From: a virus | Direction: 5' to 3' (one strand) | Virus record (IMG/VR): IMGVR_UViG_3300042453_003974 | Span: 1-40,616 of that record | DNA length: 40,616 nucleotides | Part shown: piece by piece, positions 29,065 through 36,657 of the stretch | Position numbering within the stretch: position 1 is the first letter of the stretch | Layout: the number at the start of each line of letters is the position of its first letter | Notes under the pieces: generated by a model | What the model saw: the letters and a program-made list of their open reading frames with translations, nothing else | The model's database searches: none | Told to the model about the DNA's origin: nothing | Translations under genes and position numbers: made by a program

Positions 29065-29270
29065 GGCTTCTCCGCTTGCAGGAACTGCAGGTACTTCTCG
29101 GCCTTCTGAAGGTCCGTCGCCCCGCCCTTCAGGCGCTCGCGCCAGACGTACTTGAGCACGTTGCCCTTGCAGAAGCCTCGGAACTCTTCGGGCGTAAGCG
29201 CGGCGCGAATGGCGTCGATGCACTCGATGCTACCGCTCGCATAGTGAGCCGGCTGTTCTGTTTCGTTCAT
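29061..29270 (-). CDS. DUF3310-family protein (T7 gp1.7-like)
   Basis: A 69-residue protein. PAHYASGSIECIDAIRAAL, then GFCKGNVLKYVWRERLKGG, then DLQKAEKYLQFL, match DUF3310: 'HY..g.iE.id.i', 'GN.lKYl.R...Kgg..DL.KA..YL'. The T7 member gp1.7 is a nucleotide kinase acting on dTMP/dGMP, although many short members are uncharacterised. ATG 29270 overlaps the stop of the HTH gene (ATGA), and its own stop overlaps the resolvase GTG, so all are co-translated. A role in nucleotide supply for replication is inferred from the family. Confidence 0.85.
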   Translation of the reverse strand: MNETEQPAHYASGSIECIDAIRAALTPEEFRGFCKGNVLKYVWRERLKGGATDLQKAEKYLQFLQAEKP

Positions 29271-29488
29271 GATTCCGCCGCCTTTAGCACGCGAGCCTTC
29301 GGGCCGCGAGCACCCTGACGCGCGTAGCCGTCGAGGTACTCATTCTCCTGCGCCCAGAGTTCGAACCACCGCTTCGCGGTAGGGTAGGTGACGCCGAGCT
29401 TCTCGGCCAGCTCCGACAGAGAGATGGGCGTCTTCCTGCGGAGCAGCTTGTCCACCCGCTTCAAGTCCTTCTCGTTGACTGTCCTCAC
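29267..29488 (-). CDS. Small HTH DNA-binding protein
   Basis: A 73-residue protein. Residues 23-48 (TPISLSELAEKLGVTYPTAKRWF) form a clear winged-helix/HTH unit preceded by a basic helix, and the tail is basic (GARGPKARVLKA). GTG 29488 is preferred to GTG 29503 because GGGAG lies eight bases upstream and it shares GTGA with the polymerase stop. It could be a regulator of the early operon or an accessory to the polymerase. Both flanking junctions are 4-base overlaps. Confidence 0.7.
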   Translation of the reverse strand: MRTVNEKDLKRVDKLLRRKTPISLSELAEKLGVTYPTAKRWFELWAQENEYLDGYARQGARGPKARVLKAAES

Positions 29489-31428
29489 GACTTTGGCTCC
29501 CACGGGACCAGCTTCCCGTTCTCGTACTTCGTCTCTGCGTCCTTGTACCAGCGCCGCATCAGGGCCGGCTCGGCCTTGATGGCGACATCCGGTACGACCT
29601 TTCGCATCTCTTCGACCATGATTAGTGCCTGCTCGTGGGCCGCGTCGTGTGCAGTCTCCTCGGGCAGCTCCGTGAACGTCTCGTCGTGCGCGAAAACAAC
29701 GAGGCGAGCGCCGCGCAGCGGGCCGGTGCCCAAGTACATCTCGTGCGTGAGTCGAATGACCGCTCGCTTCGCACCGTCCGCCGCCAGCCCCTGGAACAGA
29801 GTGTTCGCCCCCGAAGGTCCGGTCACACCCGCGCGCTTTCGCTTGCTGACGAACTGCGTCAGTGAGTCATCGACGATGTCAGTGTTCGCCTGCACCCACT
29901 GCCAGTACGCCGGCACCTCGGGCCATGTCTGCAGGTAGAACTGCCGCAGCGTCTCTGCCTCTTGGCAGCAGCGGGCGCAGAGCGGGTAGTCCGTCGGGCG
30001 TCCCTTCCACTCCAGCGTCTTCTCCTGCCCGCACTTGCCGTCGCGGTGAATCAGCTCGCACACGCGCATGCCCTCGCGCCTCTTGGCGACGACAAACTTC
30101 GCAGCGCCCATCATGCCGGGGAAGCCGAAGTTCGCCGCCTTCGCCGCCTGCCGCTTGTCCTTCAGCTCCGGCTCCGACTTGCGAGCCACGAAGTCCTCGT
30201 AGCGCATGTCCATCATGCGCGCCGCGAAGAAGGCGTGCGGGTCCATGCTCGCGTTGATGGCATCGGCCAGCGCCGACTCACCGACCGTCCACAGGCACAC
30301 CTGAGCCAGCGTGGAAAGCTCGACTGCCGCGTAGTCCACCGAGCAGAAGACTCTGCCAGGGCGAGGCACGAAGCAGTCGCGCACGCCACCCTTGCGCGGC
30401 ATGAGCTGCACGAGCCCTTCGTAGCTGGAACGACCCGAGGACAGCAGTACGTTGGGCCTCACGTTGAGCGGCTTGGTGGCCGCTTCGCGGAGGGCCGGGA
30501 TGTAGGTGGCAATCTTGTCCACCTTGGACACGGTGGCGAAAGCCTCCAGCACGGGGTCGTGCGACTCCTCCAGCGCCACCCGGTCGGTCGCAACGTCGCC
30601 CTTCTCGGTGCGGGGCGGCTGGCCCATGTACGCCTGCTCGACCAGCGCCTTGAGCTTCTTGGTGTCCTTCACCAGCTTCGGCTCTGCCTTGGTGCCACCG
30701 ACCTTGTACAGCCCCTCCTTGAGAAAGCGGGCCTTGAGCGACTCCTGCTGCTCGACAGTCGCATGCGCGAGAGCCTCGACCGCCGCCGGGTCAGTGCGGA
30801 GCCCCCACATCGCGCCCAGGTGCATGCAGAACGCTGCGTGGGCCTGCGTGGGTTGGTCGTGCAGGTTCTGGCAAGGCTCACGGGTCAGCAGCATCGCCTT
30901 GGCGACCGCGAGCGTGTTTCGCACGTCATCGAGGGGGTACTGCTGCGCGTCGGCGGGCCACTGCTCGATGGGAGTACCGTCGAGCAAGGCATAGGAGGTG
31001 CGGAAGCGAGCGTTGTCCTTCGCATCCGCGCGCCCCAGCCACTCCTCGACCAGAAGCTGCAGGCTGTATCGACCTGACTGCACCTTCGTGCCGTCCTTGC
31101 GGAACAGGTCGCCTTCACGGAGCCGGCCCTCGGCAATCGCGTTGAGCGTGGCAGCGATGCCGATGTCGAGCACCCTGCCCTGCTCGTACGCGCGCCAGAT
31201 GAGCCCCATCATGGCCGGGCGGTGCGCGAGCACACAGCCAAAGTCGTAGGCGATGTTCTGCCCGACGACCGTGCCAGACTGCAGCGCGAATGCCAGCGAA
31301 TCCAAGGCATCCTCACGAGCGAGCAGCGACACTTTCTCATCGCTGGCGAACGCGCCGCAGACGATGGGCGGCGAGAGGAGGCCGGGCTGGATTTTGTGAG
31401 TCTCGACGTCGAACGCGACAAGGTTCAT
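29485..31428 (-). CDS. Family A DNA polymerase
   Basis: A 647-residue protein. The N-terminal 3'-5' exonuclease has the D-x-E motif at residues 5-9 (FDVET). The polymerase palm shows motif A (FCSVDYAAVELSTLAQ) near 360, motif B (RQAAKAANFGFPGM) near 435 and motif C (FAHDETFTEL) near 580, all with the catalytic Asp residues. It is the replicative enzyme, compact like T7 and mycobacteriophage polymerases. ATG 31428 overlaps the previous gene's stop by four bases; an in-frame extension to 31698 lacks these features. It works with the primase-helicase at 38034 and the SSB-like protein. Confidence 0.93.
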   Translation of the reverse strand: MNLVAFDVETHKIQPGLLSPPIVCGAFASDEKVSLLAREDALDSLAFALQSGTVVGQNIAYDFGCVLAHRPAMMGLIWRAYEQGRVLDIGIAATLNAIAEGRLREGDLFRKDGTKVQSGRYSLQLLVEEWLGRADAKDNARFRTSYALLDGTPIEQWPADAQQYPLDDVRNTLAVAKAMLLTREPCQNLHDQPTQAHAAFCMHLGAMWGLRTDPAAVEALAHATVEQQESLKARFLKEGLYKVGGTKAEPKLVKDTKKLKALVEQAYMGQPPRTEKGDVATDRVALEESHDPVLEAFATVSKVDKIATYIPALREAATKPLNVRPNVLLSSGRSSYEGLVQLMPRKGGVRDCFVPRPGRVFCSVDYAAVELSTLAQVCLWTVGESALADAINASMDPHAFFAARMMDMRYEDFVARKSEPELKDKRQAAKAANFGFPGMMGAAKFVVAKRREGMRVCELIHRDGKCGQEKTLEWKGRPTDYPLCARCCQEAETLRQFYLQTWPEVPAYWQWVQANTDIVDDSLTQFVSKRKRAGVTGPSGANTLFQGLAADGAKRAVIRLTHEMYLGTGPLRGARLVVFAHDETFTELPEETAHDAAHEQALIMVEEMRKVVPDVAIKAEPALMRRWYKDAETKYENGKLVPWEPKS

Positions 31429-31640
31429 CGCTCCACCCCGTACCGCTCGTCGAGCAGCGAGACGACCTCGCTCGTCGTCAGGTGCGAGCCGCCTTGACCC
31501 TCGACAAACGCCCACGCGCACGCCACAGAGACTGTCTCGTTCAGCATTCGCTCCAGGGCCTCTGCCACGTCTGTGATGTCGTCGCGCTCGCGTGTCAGCT
31601 TCTGCACCCGCTTCTGCAGCATCTGGATAGCCTGATTCAT
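31425..31640 (-). CDS. Small coiled-coil protein
   Basis: A 71-residue protein. The first 36 residues (MNQAIQMLQKRVQKLTRERDDITDVAEALERML) are a heptad-rich coiled coil, followed by a compact helical tail (TTSEVVSLLDERYGVE). ATG 31640 is chosen for AGGAG seven bases upstream and the ATGA overlap with the preceding gene; GTG 31646 is also in frame. Function is unknown. It lies directly before the polymerase gene and could be a processivity or recruitment factor, but this is guesswork from position. Confidence 0.6.
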   Translation of the reverse strand: MNQAIQMLQKRVQKLTRERDDITDVAEALERMLNETVSVACAWAFVEGQGGSHLTTSEVVSLLDERYGVER

Positions 31641-31924
31641 ACCCACTCCTGTACAGGAAATCCGCCGAGGTGTGCCTTCTTGAGCCCCTTGCGTGCAATC
31701 AACTCCCAGTCATCGAGCATCATCGTCGCAGGGACAACAACGACAACAGGCTGCGTGTGGCTGTCGTACCGATTCCACACAACGCGGTAGTAAGCAGCGA
31801 CTCGCGACACACCGTCAACCTTTGCGTACACGCAGCCAACGATGCGCCTGTTACCCGCCTCGTCCCTGTCCACCTCTTCGTTGAACGAGACACTCCCTGC
31901 AAACCCTGGTTTCGCTTTTGGCAT
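31637..31924 (-). CDS. Hypothetical beta-rich protein
   Basis: A 95-residue protein. VGCVYAKVDGVSRVAAYYRVVWNRYDSHTQPVVVVVP is a run of beta strands, then a helix (MMLDDWELIARKGLKKAHLGGF). No known family or catalytic residue is visible. ATG 31924 has AAAGGTGAG upstream and lies inside the 3' end of the preceding zinc-motif gene (74-base overlap). It ends with an ATGA overlap with the coiled-coil gene. Small beta proteins in this position often antagonise host enzymes, but nothing specific can be said. Confidence 0.55.
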   Translation of the reverse strand: MPKAKPGFAGSVSFNEEVDRDEAGNRRIVGCVYAKVDGVSRVAAYYRVVWNRYDSHTQPVVVVVPATMMLDDWELIARKGLKKAHLGGFPVQEWV

Positions 31925-32210
31925 CGCTTGGACTCACCTTTCGTGTGTGACCGCACTCTAGCTCTTCGGAACAAAGCACCATAAGGTCGTCGCTCGTCCT
32001 CGACGGACGGTAGCCGCGCCCGACAATTTTCCGGCGAGCAGACTCGCGCTTATCCACCCTGTAGTACCGCTGGTACGCGGTCTGGCAGACCGAGTCTCCG
32101 CAGGTCATCGAGGGCTTGGTGACTTTGGGCGCTCTAGGCTCTCCGCAGAACGGGCACTCGTCCGGTCGAGCGGAGGCCAGCATGTCACGGAGTCCGACTC
32201 GTCGCGGCAT
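31851..32210 (-). CDS. Zinc-finger protein with two Cys clusters
   Basis: A 119-residue protein. Cluster one is CPFCGEP with TCGDSVC (residues 20-42), and cluster two is VLCSEELECGHTRKV with CREC (residues 79-106), so two zinc sites are likely, separated by a basic linker (RVDKRESARRKIVGRGYR). Such basic double zinc ribbons bind DNA or RNA. ATG 32210 has GGAGG six bases upstream. It overlaps both neighbours (26 bases upstream, 74 bases downstream). It may be a nucleic-acid-binding early regulator. Confidence 0.6.
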   Translation of the reverse strand: MPRRVGLRDMLASARPDECPFCGEPRAPKVTKPSMTCGDSVCQTAYQRYYRVDKRESARRKIVGRGYRPSRTSDDLMVLCSEELECGHTRKVSPSDAKSETRVCRECLVQRRGGQGRGG

Positions 32211-32417
32211 CAAATGCCTCCATGAAGCTCATGCCTTGGGCCATGAGCGAGTCGATGGTGCTGCGCTTGTCCTCGCTGAGGTGAAAGGCGTACTCGTAGC
32301 GCGCCTTGTACTCAGCGGTGTTGTCGCCCATGCTCGCGTACTTCTGGAACTGCTTGAGCCCCCGCTCGACCTCGGGGCTATTTCGCAGTCGGCGCAAGCT
32401 ATCCTTGTCGTCGTGCG

Positions 32418-32421
<4 letters not shown>
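32185..32421 (-). CDS. Small helical protein
   Basis: A 78-residue, charged, mostly helical protein (DDKDSLRRLRNSPEVERGLKQF, then MSFMEAFDAATSR). It starts at GTG 32421 (GGGAG upstream; GTGA overlap with the previous stop). No family is recognised. The two helices could form a small helical bundle binding DNA or a polymerase partner. The stop lies 26 bases inside the next gene. Confidence 0.55.
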
Positions 32422-33112
<691 letters not shown>

Positions 33113-33116
<4 letters not shown>

Positions 33117-33370
33117 TTGTCCTCCGTCACGAGCGGGGTGGCGCGGCACAGCACGCAGCCTCTCTCGTGCGGGTGCTCCGCGCGCCCACGGTGCTCGCCC
33201 CGGCCTTCGGTGCGGCACACCCGGCACCACGAACGCTCCAGCGCCACCTCCACCTCCGCGAGCGCCAGCGCATCGCGCAGCCGCTCGACCTCGGCCACCA
33301 GTCGGAGGCGCTCGACCTCCGCGGCGGCGAGGTTGCGCTGTAGTGCTGCGATGGTGTCCTTGTCACTCAC
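33113..33370 (-). CDS. Coiled-coil protein with Cys-pair zinc motif
   Basis: An 85-residue protein from GTG 33370 (GGAGGGGGAAGCC upstream). Residues 5-45 form a coiled coil with AEVERLRLVAEVERLRDAL repeats. Residues 50-75 hold WCRVC and CVLC with intervening His (a likely zinc site), and the end is RATPLVTEDK. It resembles the protein encoded at 33611-33958 in coiled-coil style and in its ending (TPLVTEE), so the two are probably duplicates. Its stop overlaps the next gene (ATGA). Role unknown. Confidence 0.55.
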
Positions 33371-33614
33371 GGCTTCCCCCTCCTTCGGCTGACGGACGGC
33401 ACTCCAGCCTGACCGGTCCCGTCTCAATTCTCGCGCATCCAATGGGAATGCAGCGACTCTCACCCCACGTTCCCGCTGGGCAGTCTGTCAGTCGGTGAAA
33501 CTCCGCGTGCGTTGCGCGCTCATAGCCACCGCCAAGCACCGTGCCGAAAACAAAGGCAACGAGAACTGCACCGACGCCGAGCGTGTCGGGTAGCCACCAA
33601 AGGCGCTCGCTCAC
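33363..33614 (-). CDS. Small membrane protein
   Basis: An 83-residue protein starting at GTG 33614 with GGAGGAGAAGCC just upstream. Residues 11-30 (TLGVGAVLVAFVFGTVLGGG) form one transmembrane helix, and the rest is polar with three Cys (TDCPAGTW, SRCIPIGCA) and a Gly/Ser/Arg tail. It may insert in the host membrane as an early host-modifying protein, but no family is recognised. It sits between the two similar coiled-coil Cys proteins, and its end overlaps the next start by eight bases. Confidence 0.55.
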   Translation of the reverse strand: MSERLWWLPDTLGVGAVLVAFVFGTVLGGGYERATHAEFHRLTDCPAGTWGESRCIPIGCARIETGPVRLECRPSAEGGGSRE

Positions 33615-33958
33615 GGCTTCTCCTCCGTCACGAGCGGGGTGGTGCGAATCGCATCGGCAAGGCACTGGAGCGGCACGCCGTCGTCCGCGTCCTCGACCAT
33701 GCTCGCGCACGCCTCCCGCAGCCGCTCGACCTCGGCGCGGGCCTCGCGACAGCAAATAGAACACGCGCCACACCCGCCATTCCCGGCGTCTCTCTCCTCC
33801 CTGCAAGACTCAGCGGGATACTTTTTCTGCATAAACGCAGCTTGCCAGTGACCGGCCTCCTCGCGTAACCGCTCGACCTCGGCGCGGGCTTCGTTGCGTT
33901 CGCGCTCCAGTCGGTAAAACAGCTCGTAGTCTGAATCTCTCCACCATGCGCGTGCCAT
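33611..33958 (-). CDS. Coiled-coil Cys-rich protein (paralogue of 33113-33370)
   Basis: A 115-residue protein from ATG 33958 (GGAGG five bases upstream). It has repeated heptads (LERERNEARAEVERLREEAG, and again ARAEVERLREACASM) around a Cys-rich middle (GNGGCGACSICC). It ends IRTTPLVTEEKP, close to the RATPLVTEDK end of the 33113 gene, and the encoding DNA, a 21-base block starting CGTCACGAGCGGGG at 33627 and 33127, differs at one base. It is the first gene downstream of the tRNA-like element. The Cys cluster may bind metal. Confidence 0.55.
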   Translation of the reverse strand: MARAWWRDSDYELFYRLERERNEARAEVERLREEAGHWQAAFMQKKYPAESCREERDAGNGGCGACSICCREARAEVERLREACASMVEDADDGVPLQCLADAIRTTPLVTEEKP

Positions 33959-33970
33959 GTAATCCTCCAA

Positions 33971-34098
33971 GGCCGGTGCGGGGTTCGAACCCGCGTTTCT
34001 GGTTTTCCAGGTCTTGCCTCAAGCGACGCAGAACCACGAGAACGTGTTGAAGTCTCTGCGCCGCAGGTCGGGTGTGCCCCGTACAGGATGAACCGGCT
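33971..34098 (-). other. tRNA-like structured element (128 nt)
   Basis: On the minus strand ACCGGCC (33977-33971) follows a canonical T-arm (GCGGG, loop TTCGAAC, CCCGC), the usual 3' half of a tRNA. AGCCGGT at 34098-34092 can pair with six of the seven acceptor bases. Between them lie a CGGG/CCCG hairpin, a long hairpin (GCGGCGCAGA against TCTGCGTCGC with one wobble, plus an inner CACG/CGTG) and CTGG-AAAA-CCAG. There is no acceptable 5-bp/7-nt anticodon arm and no encoded CCA. It could be a decayed tRNA, a tRNA-like RNA, or an attachment-site core copied from a host tRNA gene. It occupies the only long gap in the leftward operon. Confidence 0.45.
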
Positions 34099-34109
34099 TT
34101 GCTGCAAAT

Positions 34110-34619
34110 CTACCCGCCAAGCTCCTTGCGGCGCGTCGCTACCTTCTCAGGCGAGTTCTCACCGTTCACGGGCGAGAACCGAGCGAAGCTCTTCGACGGG
34201 TCTTTCGTCGAGCGAACCATGTCGTACGCCACGACGAAGCCCTTCAGTGCCTGCGAGGGACCGTAGACCTCCTCCAGCGTCTCGGTCACCTCCTCGGGCT
34301 TCACCTCCGACTCGCGGAGCCCCAGGCACGCGAGGCAGAAGTCCTTCGCGTTCGCCAGCGCCATCTCGCCGCCGACACCCGGCTTGTCGAAGTTCTGCAC
34401 CCAGCTCTTCTGAGAGCCCACGGTCGGAAGCCCCGTCATGCCGGCCACCTTCGGCTCGACGCTCAGAATGCGGAAGTTGTGAATGCCCGAGCGACCCTTG
34501 AACCCGGTCTTGATGGTCGTCTCCAGCACCAGCAGCGTACCCCGCGTGTCCGGCGGCAGGTACTCACCCGACGACATGGACTTCGCAGCAGCAATCTTGG
34601 AGAAAAGAGGATTCGACAT
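34110..34619 (-). CDS. Possible single-stranded DNA-binding protein
   Basis: A 169-residue protein. The strand pattern SGEYLPPDTRGTLLVLETTIKTGFKGRSGIHNFRILSVEPK is similar to OB-like phage SSB and DUF669-type proteins ('Y..pG.y.l.v..ik......g..f...'), with a charged acidic C-terminal region (KPEEVTETLEEVYG). ATG 34619 has AAAGGT eight bases upstream and its own strong promoter at 34680-34708, in line with a protein needed in quantity. It lies between the helicase gene and the small early genes. The assignment is by pattern and position; other roles are possible. Confidence 0.45.
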   Translation of the reverse strand: MSNPLFSKIAAAKSMSSGEYLPPDTRGTLLVLETTIKTGFKGRSGIHNFRILSVEPKVAGMTGLPTVGSQKSWVQNFDKPGVGGEMALANAKDFCLACLGLRESEVKPEEVTETLEEVYGPSQALKGFVVAYDMVRSTKDPSKSFARFSPVNGENSPEKVATRRKELGG

Positions 34620-34679
34620 TGCTTTACCTTTCGTTGGTTTTGACTTCGGTTTCGCGTCCCCGGAATTGGGAACGAGAAC

Positions 34680-34708
34680 GTTATAGCCACCTGCGATGGG
34701 GCTGTCAA
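34680..34708 (-). promoter_or_regulatory. Strong sigma-70-type promoter before the SSB-like gene
   Basis: On the minus strand TTGACA (34708-34703) is followed after exactly 17 bases by TATAAC (34685-34680). It starts one base after the stop codon of the helicase gene and reads into the gene at 34619. It is the closest match to a consensus host promoter in the window and would boost the downstream early operon. Confidence 0.75.
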
Positions 34709-36655
34709 CTACGAGAAGCCCCACGTCGCTCTGGCGACCAGTTTCTGCGGAGCCCCGAAGGACTCCTGAATGTACCCCGCCAGCCCCCGCGCGCGGTCTA
34801 CCGCCTCGACGTACGCCGGGGTGTGGCGGTAGACCTCGACGGTCACCTCGTCCGCGAGCTGCCCCTGCCGGTGCATTCGCCCTACGAGCTGCTCCCAGGT
34901 GGCCCCATCAGCCGGCGGGTGAGCAACAAGGCTATGAGCAAATGCCTGTAGGTTCTTTCCAGTGCCGTGCGCGCGGATGGATGCCACGACCCGCTCGTTT
35001 CCAGAAAGAAGGAGCACTCGTTTATCGCCGTCTGCGCCCGGGCAAGCGAAGACCACACCGTCTGCACCGCTTCCAGCGTGTCCGACCATTCGACGTGCGA
35101 ATGCGTCATGCTCGTACCAGCAGATGCCTCCGCTGCTTTGCTCTCGGAGCCACTCGACGGCATCGAAGACGAGGAAGTCGTGCAGCCAGACGGCTTCCGT
35201 TTCGGGCTGGGCCGTTTCTCGGACTTCTCGCCATTCAAGCCAGTGCTCCGACTCCCACGTCGGCTGCGGGCCGCTCCTCGTGCGCGGCTTGATTTCGACC
35301 CTCTGAATCTCTCTCCCATGCTCATCCCTCTCGATGTGAACGTACCCGTCGTGCCACCGAATCGCGGCCTTCGTGAGCAGCAACGGGCTGTCCATGTGGA
35401 CACCACCAGACTTCAGCCGCTCACGCAGCTCCGAATGCCACGCCTTCCGCACTGCCAGCCAACGGTCGATGATTTCGACCGACTCACCCCGAGGCCAGCG
35501 CCAGCGGTAGTAGAACCCGCTCGACAACTCCCTCTGGACCCGGCGGATGTCGAGCGCCTGCACCAGCTCCTCGCCGTCAGGCCGGCACCACGTCTGCTCT
35601 ACGCGCTTCAGGGCCTCTTGGATGACCTCGGGGCATTCGACCTGCCGTTCGTTGATGAGGAGGGATGCCTCGCAGCGGGTGTCGTCGGCGCTGGAAACGA
35701 CACCGTGAGTGTCCAAGAGCCGTCGTCGAAGACCTGCGCGAGCATCAGCCTCTCCGAGCCGTCGAAGCTCGCCCGCATCCAAGGGAAAGGGAGACGGGTC
35801 CACAGCCGCGCTCCACTCCTCCACAGTCGGGTGGAAAAGAGGTACTGGGCTTCCCTGTCTGAGGGCTGCGGCAGAGATGTGGGCGTAGTCCTTGAGGCTG
35901 CGGGACGTGAGCGTGCCGCTCCACGCGAGGACTCTGACATACGGGTGCTCCTTGAGGAAACGCATGAACCGCTTCGTTCGCGCGGCGGTTGAATTTCGGA
36001 CGTTGTGGGCCTCGTCGATGATGATGAGGTCCGGGTTCAACTTCGGCAGCAAGTCGCTGGACTTGGCTCCTGACAGCTCCGAGAACGCGACGACGTGCAG
36101 CAGCGGTTTCCCAGGAACGTACCAGCCGGCACCGACGAGGTTGGGGAGGTGCCAGTGCTGCCCATAGAAATGCCAGTCCACGTCGAGCATCTGCCGTTTG
36201 AGGTTTGGCGGGAGCAGCAGCGCCGCCGTCTTGGTCGCAGGGACGACGGTCGATGACAGCAGGTCGAGCAGGCTCTTCCCGTGTCCAACGCCGATGGGGC
36301 CGAGCAGCCCGCCGGCATTAGACATTTCCTCAAGTGCCCACGCCTGCACCGGCAGAAGGCGAGAACAGCAGCGGCGGCGGAAGCGAGTCTCGCACTCGCA
36401 GCGCACGTTGCCCTTGCCGAGCTTCGCAGTCCACTTCTCGACGAGCGCCTGCAGCTCCGCCTCGGACGGGCGCGCACGACGAGGGAGCGCGAGCACGCGC
36501 TCCAGGTCGGCAGAGTTCCCGACGTGGCGACCCTTCCGCAAGGAGAGGTCGCTCGCAGGGAAGTGGCTTCGGGGCACGGTTGGGGGGTCACCGCTACTTG
36601 CGGTAGCGATGGAGGGCCGTGCCCCGAAGCCTAGTTTTTGAAGCAGCGACGGCAC
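34709..36655 (-). CDS. SF2 (SNF2/Rad54-like) DNA helicase
   Basis: A 648-residue protein. Walker A is atypical, GPIGVGHGKSLL (near residue 128). Motif II is LIIIDEAHN (near 213), motif III LAWSGT (near 243) and motif VI EQLVGRMHRQGQ (near 595), so both RecA-like domains are complete. It resembles SNF2-type translocases found in phage replication modules and may unwind or remodel DNA or clear proteins at forks. Its ATG 36655 is three bases after the nuclease stop. The promoter of the next gene lies immediately beyond its stop. Confidence 0.85.
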   Translation of the reverse strand: MPSLLQKLGFGARPSIATASSGDPPTVPRSHFPASDLSLRKGRHVGNSADLERVLALPRRARPSEAELQALVEKWTAKLGKGNVRCECETRFRRRCCSRLLPVQAWALEEMSNAGGLLGPIGVGHGKSLLDLLSSTVVPATKTAALLLPPNLKRQMLDVDWHFYGQHWHLPNLVGAGWYVPGKPLLHVVAFSELSGAKSSDLLPKLNPDLIIIDEAHNVRNSTAARTKRFMRFLKEHPYVRVLAWSGTLTSRSLKDYAHISAAALRQGSPVPLFHPTVEEWSAAVDPSPFPLDAGELRRLGEADARAGLRRRLLDTHGVVSSADDTRCEASLLINERQVECPEVIQEALKRVEQTWCRPDGEELVQALDIRRVQRELSSGFYYRWRWPRGESVEIIDRWLAVRKAWHSELRERLKSGGVHMDSPLLLTKAAIRWHDGYVHIERDEHGREIQRVEIKPRTRSGPQPTWESEHWLEWREVRETAQPETEAVWLHDFLVFDAVEWLREQSSGGICWYEHDAFARRMVGHAGSGADGVVFACPGADGDKRVLLLSGNERVVASIRAHGTGKNLQAFAHSLVAHPPADGATWEQLVGRMHRQGQLADEVTVEVYRHTPAYVEAVDRARGLAGYIQESFGAPQKLVARATWGFS

Positions 36656-36657
36656 GA

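Noticed and set aside
33971-34098. A normal functional tRNA.
   Set aside because: The T-arm and acceptor strand are good, but there is no 5-bp/7-nt anticodon arm at proper distance, the 5' acceptor pairs imperfectly at 128 nt, and CCA is not encoded.
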